This document shows positions 23,700 through 34,915 of a stretch of DNA of 64,000 bases, piece after piece. The stretch comes from Trileptium ribeirensis (lineage: Eukaryota > Nematoda > Enoplea > Enoplida > Thoracostomopsidae): assembly GCA_030248225.1 (NCBI GenBank), contig JASANE010028255.1, forward strand, positions 62,001-126,000. Reading direction: 5' to 3'. The notes under the pieces are model-generated. The model searched no databases and was not told the origin of the DNA. It was given only the letters and a program-made list of their open reading frames with translations. A program made the translations under genes and the position numbers. Each line of letters starts with the position of its first letter. Position 1 is the stretch's first letter.

Positions 23700-23942
23700 G
23701 TGCTACAAGGCGATACTTTAGCACCATTCCTGTTCATCGTCGTGCTTGATGTTGTCCTGCGGCGATCATACGAAAGCACCGACGCCTATGTAATCTGTCC
23801 CAGGCAAAGCTCCCGTCACCCGGCTATTTATTTGCCCTTCTTGGCGTACGCAGACGACGTCGCTATTTTGTCCCCGAATCCTGAAGCGGCACAACGGGTT
23901 CTGACCAGATTCAGCACAGCCAGTCAGCAGCTGCCGGATTAA
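23700..23942 (+). pseudogene. LINE B reverse transcriptase, GD/ADD blocks
   Basis: 80 codons with LQGDTLAPFLFIVVLDVVLR (block 4) and FLAYADDVAILSPNPEAAQR with the catalytic Asp pair. Ends by a stop at 23,940-23,942 just after the palm. Confidence 0.8.
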
Positions 23943-23965
23943 GCATCAGTGGTAGCAAAACCTGA

Positions 23966-24325
23966 GTGATGCACATCGGCACCACGCAAACTCCGGATTT
24001 GCAGCTTCCAGATGGTGAACGTATATCGGCTTGCCGTGACTGCGAATACCTCGGCTGCAAAGTGCTCAATGTTGACAGTCAATTAAGAGAACGACGGGGC
24101 TTGGCGTGGGTTGCGGCAAAGAAATTAATATCAATCTTCAACTCTGAAGTGACCGATGCAGTCAAAATCAAGTTGTTTCGAGCCGCAGTAGAGTCTGTGC
24201 TTACCTATGGACTTGAAACTATACCGATAACCGCTTCGAGAGCTCTCAACGTCAACACAGCATACCGTGCACTGCTCCGATATGCGCTTGGGGTCCATTA
24301 TCCTACAATACTTTCAAACGACTAG
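23966..24325 (+). pseudogene. LINE B post-RT region
   Basis: 119 codons: CRDCEYLGCKVLN, RRGLAWVAAKKLISIFNSE, VKIKLFRAAVESVLTYGLET and YRALLRYALGVHYPTI. This matches the thumb and post-RT block of APE-type LINEs. Another piece of the C-terminus continues at about 24,390-24,600 in a different frame. Confidence 0.65.
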
Positions 24326-24639
24326 CTCGACCGCCGCTGCCAACTTCCACCGCTAACAACCATCCTCCAGCAAAAACGCCTTGCCATAATTGGACATACT
24401 GCTAGAGCATCAATTCGAACTACACCGACGCCTCTCGCAATTGCGTTGCAACATCAACCTCAGGAGCGTTTTCGAAGAGGAATGGTTCAGCTCAGAACAC
24501 TACCGGCAACATTCCAAGCCGATTTGGACCTTTGTGGAATATCATATAACGAAGCAAGGACCATGTCAAAGAAACAATTCAAAGCTATGATTATCCGCTT
24601 ACGCGTGTAGTTGTGACGTTGACCCGTTAATGGACTATT

Positions 24640-25916
24640 GTGTATCGCTGTCAATAACAATTGATAGCTATTAATTATGTCTTATCTAGGGTTGGAGGGT
24701 TGCTTTTTGATTTTCGAAAATGCTAACCACGTTTACTTTATTTTTTCTCACTTTTACACGACATCGTGGTCAGCAGGTTATATTTTATCGTTTTCAGTGA
24801 TGCAGGGGTTGGTAAGTGATTTTATTCGACCCCTGTCAGATATTAAATTGAGATGGAATTCGTTACCGAAGATGTGATGTTCGAGGTGTGGCCAGTAGTA
24901 TGCCGATGGGGAATTCTAATGGCACGCGTTCTTTTATTTTCGTGATCTACGTCGATGCCTTAGATTTCGCGTTGCAGCGTGGCTAAATTCTAGACACTCC
25001 GGCTTTAGAATTAGGAGCAAAACAAAAATTAATTAAATTCCAGGTTTGGGAAGAGTTGGGATAGGGGCCGTATCAGTGAAAATTATGAAATAATGGTGCA
25101 AAAAATAAATTTTTGATTTTGGGGTGGGTTTTTTTGGTTGTGCTTAGAGTGGTTGGGTCGGTTTGGGTCCGGAAACCCTCTATTAGCCTGGGAAACCTCC
25201 GACACGGTATTGAAAATCAACCCATAATTCAAGTTGCCTACATATCGGTCACTTTAGCTACGTATTCAATCGTGCTTAGTGCCACACTAAGAGTATGTAA
25301 TTATTTAAATTCGAGCATTGCAGCTATGTTTTCTGCCGTGTTTAGTGCCAAACTAAGGTATATAGGTATACTATGCAATGAAATTATATATATAATAATA
25401 CGACTTCACCTGTATTTTCGGTGTTTAAAACCCCACTAAATGGATCGCCGACCCTAAACTCGCCGACGGAGGCGCTCGGCCCGACACCAAACAGATCCAC
25501 CACCCCTAAAATTTTGGTCCTAACGAAACCCTGGGTCATAAAGTTAAGTTGGTGTTAACGTACATAACGTATGTAAATTCCAACATTTGTCAAGGCATAT
25601 ACGATTTCACGAGCTTTCGGGATGCTATCGACATCAAAATAGAACAAAATTTGTAACAGCCGAGATTTTACGAAATTTTAAGGACGTCCAAAATTGGGAT
25701 TTATAGGTACAACTTTGAACCTGACGGTCGATCGGATACCGGTGGAGCATGATTCATTCATTGGTTGATGTAACGTTGACAGTTTGTAAATAAACTATAT
25801 AAATATTAATTTTGTAATGTTCATGTCCAATCAGGCTACACCTGCCCGTTTTGCGCTGGCTTGATTTTCGCATAACATGAAACCATGAAACCCAGTTGTT
25901 ATGTATCCAGTTGTTC
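24640..25916. other. Non-coding stretch after LINE B
   Basis: No gene recognised. Contains two related copies of a TTAGTGCCA-type hairpin: CTTAGTG-CCA-CACTAAG at about 25,275-25,291 and a variant, TTTAGTGCCAAACTAAG, near 25,342-25,358. Confidence 0.5.
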
Positions 25917-26359
25917 CCAGAATTAGCGCATATGTAACAATATGAAGTGTCTCAAATTGGTTTTCCGAAAGGCGAGAACGTATGCGCACACAGGTGACAG
26001 GGGACAGATTACTTTTACCAATTGTTCTTTCGATCTTTTGAACTTGGCTCCCAAAAACTGATCCTGGTGCGCGTACCTAGCAATTAAACTGAATAGGATA
26101 TCGCAAATGTTATGTCGTGTAATACAAATATAGTGTGTGTCAGGACGGGTCTGGAGTGCCGGCCAACAGTCTCATGAAACTTGGGTTGGCGCATTTTGTC
26201 ACGACTTACATTTCGTCGAAACCGGTTCTAACACGCATGCATAACTGTATTGTTAATATACGCGTGGATATTTTCGTATTTTTACAGATATAGAAGAGGG
26301 TGAAAAGCAAAATCCGCGGAAATTCGAAGGGAGTAATGTTTTACATGAGGCCGATCTAA
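25917..26359. repeat. Dispersed repeat, copy 1 (near-identical to 63,558-64,000)
   Basis: 443 bp that match 63,558-64,000 base for base with a single mismatch seen (T/G in the ATATT(T/G)TCGTA segment) and no indels. The shared part begins CCAGAATTAGCG in both. The right copy runs off the window, so the repeat is longer than 443 bp. No terminal repeat or ORF identifies its class. The near-identity means a very recent copy, or a local duplication or assembly overlap. Confidence 0.9.
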
Positions 26360-27031
26360 ATTTCCGCACTTGGAGCCTTATGTATAACTAGGGAAAATCA
26401 GACTACATAGCTATTATTAGGGTTTACTAAGGCTTCCAAATCACACAGTTGGAATCATCCAACCGTCATCTGTAAGTGCTTATGGGTCCCGATTAGGTGC
26501 TTAAACATACATCTTCCTGAGGCTCAAACGGCAAACGGAATAAAAACTCCCCAATTTTTTTGGGCTCCACACCACAATGGGGCATTATACTACTTATCCC
26601 ACCGAAAACCGGGGCCAGAAAACCCATGTGTCCACTCATGATCCGGATAACTCATTTGGCACACAAAATATTATCACGTTCCTCAAATAAAACGGCTTCT
26701 AGCAAGCCACCTAATAATAAAATTTCTATTTCCTGCAGTAGGCGGCCTGGCAAGCTAGGACCTGATACCGCCCCCGCCGCCCGTTCACCTGAAATTATGA
26801 ATAAACTACAAAAAACCTAACAAATTCCGAGCGCCCTAGCGCTGATATATCCTTCTCTCGAGAAAACTTCGCGCCGACCAGTGCGAGCTTATGTTGTTTA
26901 CGTGCCTTTTGGCATGTTTTGGCCACTGTAAATCATACATAAAAGTTCCTCTGTCAGCTTGATTGCTTGTAAACTGCTCAATTTAAAGTTTCCCTCTGTG
27001 TGGGGGAAACTGTAGTTTTCTGAACGCTCTA
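26360..27031 (+). repeat. Fragment of a related LTR, cut by the giant element
   Basis: 26,867-26,928 (GCGCCGACCAG...GGCCACTG) aligns with the reverse complement of 55,745-55,810. 26,965-27,025 (GTCAGC...GGGGGAAACTG) aligns with the LTR-end module also seen at 54,815-54,960 and 55,660-55,516. It therefore appears to be a diverged LTR piece of the same family in plus orientation. The giant element's left TSD follows at once. Confidence 0.5.
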
Positions 27032-27035
27032 CATA
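27032..27035 (+). repeat. Target-site duplication, left copy (CATA)
   Basis: CATA immediately before the 5' LTR, repeated as CATA at 52,236-52,239 immediately after the 3' LTR. A 4-bp duplication is usual for Ty3/Gypsy- and BEL-type integrases. Confidence 0.75.
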
Positions 27036-27111
27036 TGTAACAGGCCCACTTCGGCCCTGTCACGAGCGTTTCATAACTTTCGCACCCAAAATTGTACTGG
27101 AACAGGTTGGC

Positions 27112-27522
27112 ACGTGACCGTTTGTATATAATGTTGTATCATGTCAGTGACCCGTTTGTATAAAATGTTGGGTTGTATCATTAAACAGTTTGTATAAAAA
27201 TGCCATATCAGTGGCCCGTTTGTAAAAATGTTGTGTGGTATCATTAAACAGTTTGTATAAAAATGCCGTATCAGTGAATAGTTTGTATAAAATGACGTAT
27301 TAGTGACCCGTTTGTATAAAATGTTGTGTGGTATCATTAAACAGTTTGTATAAAAATGCCGTATCAGTGAATACTTTGTATGAAATGCCGTATGATTGAA
27401 CAGTTTGTATAAAATGCCGTATCATTGAACAGTTCGTATAAAATGCCGTATCCTATCAGTGAATCGTTTGTGTAAAATGTCGTACCATCATTGAACCGTT
27501 TCGTATAATATGATGTATCCCT
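27112..27522 (+). promoter_or_regulatory. Array of about 13 TATA-like repeats in LTR
   Basis: Units of about 30 bp carry GTTTGTATAAAATG or close variants, alternating with ATCAGTGAA/ATTAAACA spacers. It lies 75-490 bp from the LTR start, where U3 promoter signals are expected. The 3' LTR has the same array with a different unit number (45,866-46,334). A multiplied core promoter is the simplest reading; a neutral minisatellite is the alternative. Confidence 0.6.
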
Positions 27523-29009
27523 TTGTTGTAACTGACGAATTTTACCAGGACGAGTGTTGCGATCTGACTGAAATATAGGGTAATAAACCGCCAAAACCGA
27601 TCTGTAGGACTGAACAAGAAGCCCCACACCAAAGGAGTCTGGAAATTAATCGAAAACTCAACCAGCGGACATTATATGCTAAAGGTCTGACGGTTACGAC
27701 CGTCCGGGAATAGGAGGCCCCTGGCTGCACGTTCAAGAAAGCAAATCAGCTAAGACTGAAATCAAAAATATTAAGTTTACTTGGTTTTAGCGATATATTA
27801 AGTAATGGTCACGGAAAACAACAAGTCGCAACAAGCGGCATTCATACGTTTGGTAGCCTTCGCGATTATAAGGGACGACGGATGTCGGGTTAATTCGAAG
27901 GCCCGTCACCGTCTACTGTACCATGATCCAGAAAATCACCGAAACAGACCGGTAGAACACTTTGGGGAATTGAGGTTGGACATCCAAAGTCGATTCGGAC
28001 AACGCCGGAACTTTGCCTGTAACGTGTAGAGACAATCGCTACTTTTACGCTAAATTGGATTGTCAACGCGGAATCCAGGCCGTTACTGTCCGTGTATTTA
28101 TGACCGACGATACATATATTTAGCTACATATATGAGTGCGTGTGTATGCCCCTGGACGACTATTTCAGGCAAAATCACCTCGTTTCTGTAGCTCCGTTGT
28201 AGTATGCAACTAATGCCAGCCCCATCTTCCGACATCCTCGCTCCCCTACCCTACTTTCGAACCGGCGCATGCGACCCCTCGTTTTGTTCACAGTGACTAG
28301 TTGAGTCCAACGGTGTGCGCCAGACTCCGTCCGAGTCCCCGCTGACTCGCGGTAGCCACTCAAAAATGCCTAGAGAGCTGTTGACAACCGCTGATGGGCA
28401 CCGATAAATCGAGATTTTTCTCTCAACTCTAAAATGGGCGAACCGCCCCTCAACGGATTCGTCTCGATGAGACATCTCCAAAAATACCCGGCGGGTCTCG
28501 GTCCGCCGCCCTGTTAACCCGGGACAACCAGCAAAAGCGCCCCTACCGTAGCCACTACTCTCTCTAATCGCTGCAATTTTAGTACCGTTATCACCCCTGT
28601 CGCCCCAGCAGCGATATCACCTCTCATTTAAATCGCCGTTGGACGACGAGTCCAACGATACACGGCGGGCGTTGCTCAGCCCAACCGTTAACGCAGGAGA
28701 GCCCGCTAAAGCTCCCCATACTAATACATATAGGAACCCATAAGTGGATTCCGACCCGCTATTTCCTCCTCTCCCCTCGTGTTTGGTATCAATCGACCCC
28801 ATTTTTCGTCCTGGGTCCGAATCTCACCCCAGCCCCTCGAAATTCCCCCGGGATTCCCCTTGTCCCGCTTCGTTTCCCACGCCCTCTCCGTCTCCTCGCT
28901 GTCCTTTCGCTTTTTGTCCTCATTCTCTCTCTAACCGACGTTTCTTGTCGGTTTTCTTCTCTGTCGCTTTGTTGTTGTTGTTTTTGATGTGTTGTGCGTG
29001 TGTGTTTAT

Positions 29010-29035
29010 CCTGAGCGACCTTTCTGTCGCTCAGG
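29010..29035 (+). other. Perfect 10-bp stem hairpin in LTR
   Basis: CCTGAGCGAC, loop CTTTCT, GTCGCTCAGG. The 3' LTR copy (47,820-47,845) keeps nine pairs. It lies in a T/G-rich tract just before the (TA)n tract at 29,126-29,200. It could be an RNA structure in the LTR transcript. Confidence 0.6.
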
Positions 29036-29123
29036 ACGCCGCTATGTCTACTGTGTGTAATGTGCGTATTTGTATATATGTGTGCAGACATATATGTTTA
29101 TATGTATTATTTTAATATGTAAG

Positions 29124-29125
<2 letters not shown>

Positions 29126-29172
<47 letters not shown>

Positions 29173-29200
29173 CATACATATATATATGTATATATATATG
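29126..29200. repeat. (TA)n tract in 5' LTR
   Basis: Mostly TA dinucleotides with TACATACA interruptions. The counterpart in the 3' LTR is 47,936-47,984 and is shorter and purer, so repeat-length change after insertion explains part of the LTR length difference. Confidence 0.9.
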
Positions 29201-31701
29201 AGGACACGACATAAAAAAGGACGGACGAGGACAAAGCATACAAAAATCGCTAAAATTTCCGAGTTTTACGGACGGACAAAATACGGACGGATAGGACGAA
29301 CGGGGGGCGAATTTAGGGCCCTCCCGCGGACTCTACGGGCCTTGGAACAGGGCCCCTGACCAGTTAGGAGTACGTTAAGGTTTGCCCCGTCTCTGGCCCC
29401 GAGACCTATAATTTCCCGTCGACGGTTCCCCCCGGGAAAGACTATGAAACATAGGCACTCGCAAGCAAATTTCAAACAAGCTCGGTTCTTTTCGTTGTTT
29501 TTGGATGTCCTCATGAACGAGGGTCATCTGCTAAGTCGAATTTAGCTTAATTAGGAGGGCGGCAAGTCGAAAACCACAAAGGCCGAGTTGATGTTTGCCG
29601 ACTCGGGATGGGCTGGGAAGAGCTAATAGTCAAAATCCGAACAGATTGTCACGCTAACTGGGATTGAAGAAGGAAATTGCGTGACCAGAAAGTATCTTCA
29701 ATAGTTTGACTTAAGCTGGGACTGGAAACTGTTCGAACGTTGTGAGTATAGGATCCAATTTCGGTGGATATCCGGCGATACGGACGGGAAATTGGGACTT
29801 CAAAGTTTACTTTTCTTGAGAAAATTGGGACAAAACTCACAGATGGTCAACTTCAGAGTACTCGGAAGATTCAAACTTGATGTAGGCAAATTTAATTAAA
29901 GCCGACTCTCTTTAAGGACATCGACGGTTTACGGTAGCCGTCAAGATTCGATTTTCCGGAAGTGTCCCCAATTGGACACTGGACAGAAAACCCAAAAACG
30001 TGGGCGTCATGAAATCGCCAACGATTGGACGGCGACAAAATCGCCATTCTTAACTACAGGCAAAAATTTCGAGATTACGATCTTCGAATCAGTTGGACTT
30101 CGACAGCGCGGAGTTCGGTCGACTTTACTGACCTGCTCCGGCGCACTGTTTCATTGTGTTTAGTTTTAACGCAGCTCTGACGTTTTCACTTTTCGTTTCG
30201 CTTTCGGATTTACTCGATGGACGAAAGATTTCCGCGCAGGTGTATACCTCGCGAAGGGTGTTCAGCTGGTGCTGCCCCAAGTATCGACAGCCGTAAGTGT
30301 GAGGAAGGTTTAGCGACAGCAGGGGTTTAATTTCCCTGTTAATTGAAGAGTAACGGACCGTTTGTTTAGCTTCCCCTGAATGTAGCGCGCCCTTCGCACT
30401 TAGGCAGAAACACTCTCGTTCGGGTTCTAACTCCCTGTTCCCACCAAAATGCTACACATAACCCAGTTCTGGAATCAATCATTAATATCGAGTTCCGACG
30501 TAGGAGACGTTAGGCGATTCGGGATGTGCCCGTATAGAGTGCAGTGAGGACTGATCAAACCAATTCGAAGTCCTTCTGATTCCCCGTGGTCATAGGTAAG
30601 GCGCACCGAAATGGACGCTTCTCGTCCAGGTTTTACATGACCTGCTGTTTTGAGTTAGGGCTCTCGAATATTCCTGAGTCGACCACGGCAAAATTTTCTT
30701 GAATGTGCACACCACCGACATAGGGACTTGCTTGTTGATTTGTTGTTTTGGTTTCTAAATTTGTAGCCTAGGGGATTGTCCAATGCTCATGCCGTGTTTG
30801 AGCCTGGACAGAAACGCAGATTAGGAACTTCGGATTAGCCTCCGTCGGGCTTTAGGAAGTCCCCAAAATTTGTTTTATCCTATTCTAGTTAAGTAAATTT
30901 GGGTTCGTAAAAGACGAAGCAAATTCTAGGCACGCCAACTTGAGCTTACGGTGTTTGCTATCTTCACGGAATGCTGATTAGGAGTAGTTTTGGTTCAATT
31001 GTTCGGCACTGATTTTAGAGTGCCTAGCCGACGAATTCGATAGGCTCCCCGTTGGTACACCAATTTTATTAGTGCGACCGACCGGAGAAACATTAGGCGC
31101 CCATTTTGACCCTTGTGTGATCCAAACGAGCTGGGGGAACAAGCCCCCCAGCCGAACAAAATTTCGCCGACCTCGTTTGGTGACGAGCACGCTCTGTTTG
31201 GTGGTAACACACTAATCCCGTGACACGAAAGACTACTTTCGATGAACGATTCGGTTTACCAGTGTCCACTATAGTATAGTAACATGGTCTTCTCTCGAGA
31301 CCATTGTCTACAGGAAATAGAATTAAAGCATGCCCCTGCGCCATCAATAGATAACGCCCTTGCGCGGAAACACTCCGTGTGCCCGCCTTCAAACAAAATT
31401 TTTAGTACCTCCTGAAAATAAAGAAAACTTACCTCCTTGCCTGGGCCATTTTGGCCCCAAACCGAGTGAGTGCAAAACCCCTTTTTCTTTTTGGAGCTAG
31501 TCGATCGCTGAGTTTAGCGAGATTTCGCTATTTATCTTGAGTGCCCGTTAGGCTATGTACTATGTAAGCCCGGATTTCATTTTTCCGCAGTTTTAGCATC
31601 TGTTAGTTTACTTTCCCGTATTGTGAATTGATCCTGCACGGAGAATTTAAGTCCGCCGCAGTTTCTTTTGTCTTAACCATTCAGCCACAGATATATAGGA
31701 A

Positions 31702-31771
31702 CATCGACTACTAAGTCGATGATAACTCAACTGCACTACAGTGCAGTTGAGACACTGCAACATTGCAGTGT
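31702..31771 (+). other. Three consecutive perfect hairpins with 4-nt loops
   Basis: Stem 8 bp at 31,702-31,721 (CATCGACT/AGTCGATG, loop ACTA), stem 11 bp at 31,726-31,751 (CTCAACTGCAC/GTGCAGTTGAG, loop TACA) and stem 8 bp at 31,752-31,771 (ACACTGCA/TGCAGTGT, loop ACAT). Spacing between them is 4 and 0 nt. The 3' LTR has the same set at 50,495-50,564 with one mismatch in the second stem. A packaging, dimerisation or RNA-stability structure is possible. Confidence 0.7.
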
Positions 31772-33445
31772 AACAGAAAAATAGGCGATAGAGAGAGGCA
31801 AACAAACAACGACAAAAAAGGGAAACCAAAAGACGCGGAGGGGTCCCGGGCCGATTGCCCATGGCCCGATTAGTCCAAACGGCCCCAAAGAGTAGGAAAT
31901 AAGGCACGTCCAGCCCGTAAAACTTGTCCCCACCCAGATTCCGGTAGGAAAATCAAATGAGAACGAAATAGCCGGGCTCGCCCCTGGGGGCGGCCACGAG
32001 ATTCGTGTAGGAGAGCGCATAGTGTTGGTTCACGTTACGACCACGTCCCTCTCTCCAAGAATTGATGGATTATTCTACCCCCCTCTTCTTTTGCCTCCCT
32101 TTCAGTCAGTCGTACTAATTGGTAGACCAAAGTGCCCGCGGCAACACATTGAGTAAACGAGTGGACGTCCCGACGAGCGAATCGCTAGGGCAAGTCAATC
32201 GGCAGACCGAGACTGTTATTTTACCGATAATTTCTTGAGTATCCGCTAGGCCTTGTTCCGATGTCGTTTTAGTAGAGCTCGCCTAGTCAAGTTCTGTCGC
32301 TGTTTTTTGCCCGTAAACCCGCCTAATGACCGTCGTCGCGTGCAAGTGATGACCGTTTCGAGAAGCACGCTACGGAGCAGTTTCTGAAGCACTCTAGGGC
32401 CCTGCTTTATGCGCCCCACAACAGAGGCATCGTTAGCATTGCAACGAAGCAGGGATAACCGCCCCTAGTCCGCGAACTGGCGGATATCTGTACGCTCCGA
32501 CCCATGCTTTGTTTTTCTCACCGCCCATTGCCCGTAGCTGATTAAACCGAAGCTACCTCGTCGAGTTTCTGCTAAACTCTCCTGATTTGATTCACTTAGG
32601 TCGTCCCGATAGTTGCTCGGAAACACTCGTCCCGACAATAAATCTTGATCTTGTGAATAAAATTTGTTTCATGGACACCGAGCGCAGCCTTACTTCTTAT
32701 CGAGACGATAGAGACTTTCCTGCTTTGTCCGCTCGGACCAGCAGGCATTGCTCATCATGGTTTGTGTGCGAGAATGTCGCAAACCCTGGCGTGCATGGCC
32801 TTCTAGCATCATTATTTCATTTTATTACTGGAACCATGGAACAAAATACTAGGAGCACTCCAGCAAAATTTGACCTGTTCACGGCGATGACACAAAAATT
32901 TTCCTCGGCACTTATTATCAATGTAGACTCTATCGAAAGGAGCATGCCAGAACGAGTATTATCCGACATTAAACACTCATGGCTTGTCGGAACCCTGTGG
33001 GGGCCACATAGGTCAATGTTCTAACACGGAGCATGCCAATATCTTAACTAAGCAAATCAACTTGAGCTTCAAATTTCTAGGGATATTTTTATAGCTTAGT
33101 CCAACACTTATCACGCTAAAATGATGATGAAAAACTTCCGATGAGTCTAAGATAGGGAACAGCGGCTAGGCTCCATGACCTATGAGCAGCTGTCGGTGAT
33201 AGTCTCCCTGGGGGACATCAGAAATCATACCCGATACTAGACGTGTGCGCAACCCTTCGGGCGGGGTCCGAACACACCCCTGAAGCGCGCCTGCGGCCTG
33301 CTAAGCTGCGTAACTTCTTGGGTCTGACCAAGAATAGGATTAAAATTTTAGCATTCACGGTCCACCCTTGAGGTTACGATAGCCGAGGTCGTATGGGCAT
33401 GGTGTTAGGAAGTTGCGCCATGCAGCTGCGTCACCGGTTATTACA

Positions 33446-34915
33446 ACGTATGGGGGCCACGCCGTGAGGCGTTTAAAATCTTGTTCGATCCCCACGATGT
33501 GAGTTTAAATTTCTCATTTATTCTTGTGCCTCGAGCCGAAAATCTTGCTCAACTCATACGTCGCGAGTTCAACTTTTCGTCTAATCTATAAGCCATGGGC
33601 CTTCCGTTTTGAAATCTCATGTCTCCCCCACGCTGATTTCAGACAAGCTCGCTCACTAAGTAGGGCCTGTCTTTAATGTTATATAGCGTTTATCTTTTGA
33701 TTTTGGACCTCTCGCACAGCGAGTTCCGCCGCGACTATTTTGTACTTGCACTCATGTCATGGAATGTTCGTTTATGCATGCTTTATCGACCTTTGTACCT
33801 TGTATTATTTTGTGCCCTTGCTGGAATGGCTGTAATCATCCAATACCGGCGCTGGCTCGCCCGATTGACTTTTACTCATGGACAGTGGATCCTTGCAGTC
33901 TGTAGCCCCGTTGAGCGTGCCGTCGTCTGGGTATACCAATTTGACTGAGCACTATTTCAGGAAAGTGTCTTTTGTGCGATTTACGATTAATTAACTAACT
34001 AGTTATCTATTCACTATCAGTATATATTACGGACATATTCGCTAAGGACACTAACGTCGTATTGACAAATTATTTCGTCACCAATTTCACCTTTAGCCGA
34101 CACCTATTGTCGAATTGGGACTATCATCTTGCTCCTGATTCTGCGTCGACTGTATTGACTTACACCGACCGAGTATTTGTATTAACGAATCGACGATAAC
34201 CGACGGGGTTAATTTAATCACTCTAGAACGTTTGGTTGCGAATTTCGTCAAATTATCCACCGAACTGTGGTACTAGCTTCGCTATTATCGACGGGACGTT
34301 GCTGCTCTCACCGGCTCGAATCTCACGTTATCAGGAACTATTTAATTTGTTAGACCGAACGCCGCTGGTTGCTTTGTGGACCCTGCCGTGTGTTTGAATC
34401 TTTCGTGGCCTCGACGACAGACAATCCGCTTATCCCGACTGTGCGAACCGGACGATTGCTGGACGTTGCGAATTGGACACTATAAACTTGATTTCTACTT
34501 ATATTTCTGTATATTTTGTTGTTTTACCTATTGTTTTTGTAACATACCTTCTGGCTATATTCGATCGCTGTCTATTTAGCCTTGCTGTGTTATAATACTG
34601 GTTCGGTTTTTTGCTGGTAGCAGAGCTTGTGGCTATTCACGAGTATATTCGATCATCGATATCATTGTCTGTAGGGACCGTTGGGTGTTCTCGCGGGTAA
34701 CAAGTTTGAGTTTCCACTAACACCTGTTTTTAAATCATTGGGTAAAGAAAGTCCCGGTTATCCTATATTCGACTGTTGAATACGACTAATAACACCAGCT
34801 GTTTTGATTTTGGTATTGAATTTGAACGATTGGTTAGCATTTATTTCTGTGTGTTGCTTAAGCCGAGACCAACTCGATATCCCTATATATATCCTAAGAA
34901 ACGGTGACTGTACGA
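33446..34915 (+). other. Leader between 5' LTR and gag
   Basis: About 1.47 kb without a convincing gene. Holds the candidate primer site (33,451-33,470) and an imperfect internal repeat beginning AAAATCTTG at 33,477-33,515 and 33,540-33,580. The first contains a B-box-like GTTCGATCCC. The 90-codon frame at 33,676-33,948 has no recognised domain. It probably forms the 5' UTR with packaging signals. Confidence 0.6.
33451..33470 (+). promoter_or_regulatory. Candidate primer-binding site
   Basis: TGGGGGCCACGCCGTGAGG begins five bases after the LTR end and starts with the TGG expected opposite a tRNA 3' CCA. I could not match it securely to a known tRNA acceptor end. GCCGTGA inside it equals the start of many eukaryotic tRNA-His genes, which may be chance. 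Confidence 0.4.

Larger units (their letters stand above)
21772..24630 (+). mobile_element. LINE B: APE-type non-LTR retrotransposon, broken
   Basis: Endonuclease (21,830-22,350), linker (22,557-22,841), RT (23,132-23,910) and post-RT region (23,966-24,600) in order on the plus strand, with several frame changes and stops. The RT (AYADDVAILSP) and post-RT blocks differ from LINEs A and C, so this is a third family. The T-rich segment 21,150-21,770 upstream may be its 5' UTR. No target duplication could be fixed. A similar 32-bp A-rich segment occurs at 20,388-20,421 and 25,011-25,043, outside both ends, and may be a flanking repeat. Confidence 0.75.
27036..33445 (+). repeat. 5' LTR of giant element (6,410 bp)
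   Basis: Begins TGTAACAGGCC and ends GGTTATTACA. It aligns along its whole length with 45,790-52,235. It holds a 13-unit array of TATA-like motifs near the start, a (TA)n tract, strong hairpins (29,010-29,035; 31,702-31,771), and near its 3' end (33,185-33,325) the LTR-end module shared with neighbouring fragments. Six kilobases is far above the usual few hundred bases for an LTR. Open frames inside (for example 27,805-28,029 and 32,587-33,024) differ between the two LTRs mainly by amino-acid changes, so I treat the LTR as non-coding. Confidence 0.92.

Noticed and set aside
20388..25043. 32-bp similar A-rich segments flanking LINE B taken as a target duplication
   Set aside because: Too long and too diverged for a LINE target duplication, and separated from the LINE by hundreds of bases.
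27805..28029. 74-codon open frame present in both LTRs (other copy 46,616-46,840)
   Set aside because: The differences between the copies are mostly amino-acid-changing (for example A/P, D/H, H/N, R/K), which fits neutral decay; no domain.
28744..29115. 123-codon frame in LTR with hydrophobic C-terminus
   Set aside because: Low-complexity Pro/Ser/Cys sequence from T/C- and T/G-rich repeats; overlapping frames on both strands are equally open.
32587..33024. 145-codon open frame near the LTR end, also open at 51,380-51,817
   Set aside because: Around a dozen amino-acid changes between copies of about 97% DNA identity, mostly non-conservative; treated as chance ORF in non-coding LTR.
33478..33500. 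GTTCGATCCCC taken as a tRNA gene in the leader
   Set aside because: T-stem does not pair and no A-box at the right distance; kept only as a B-box-like motif.
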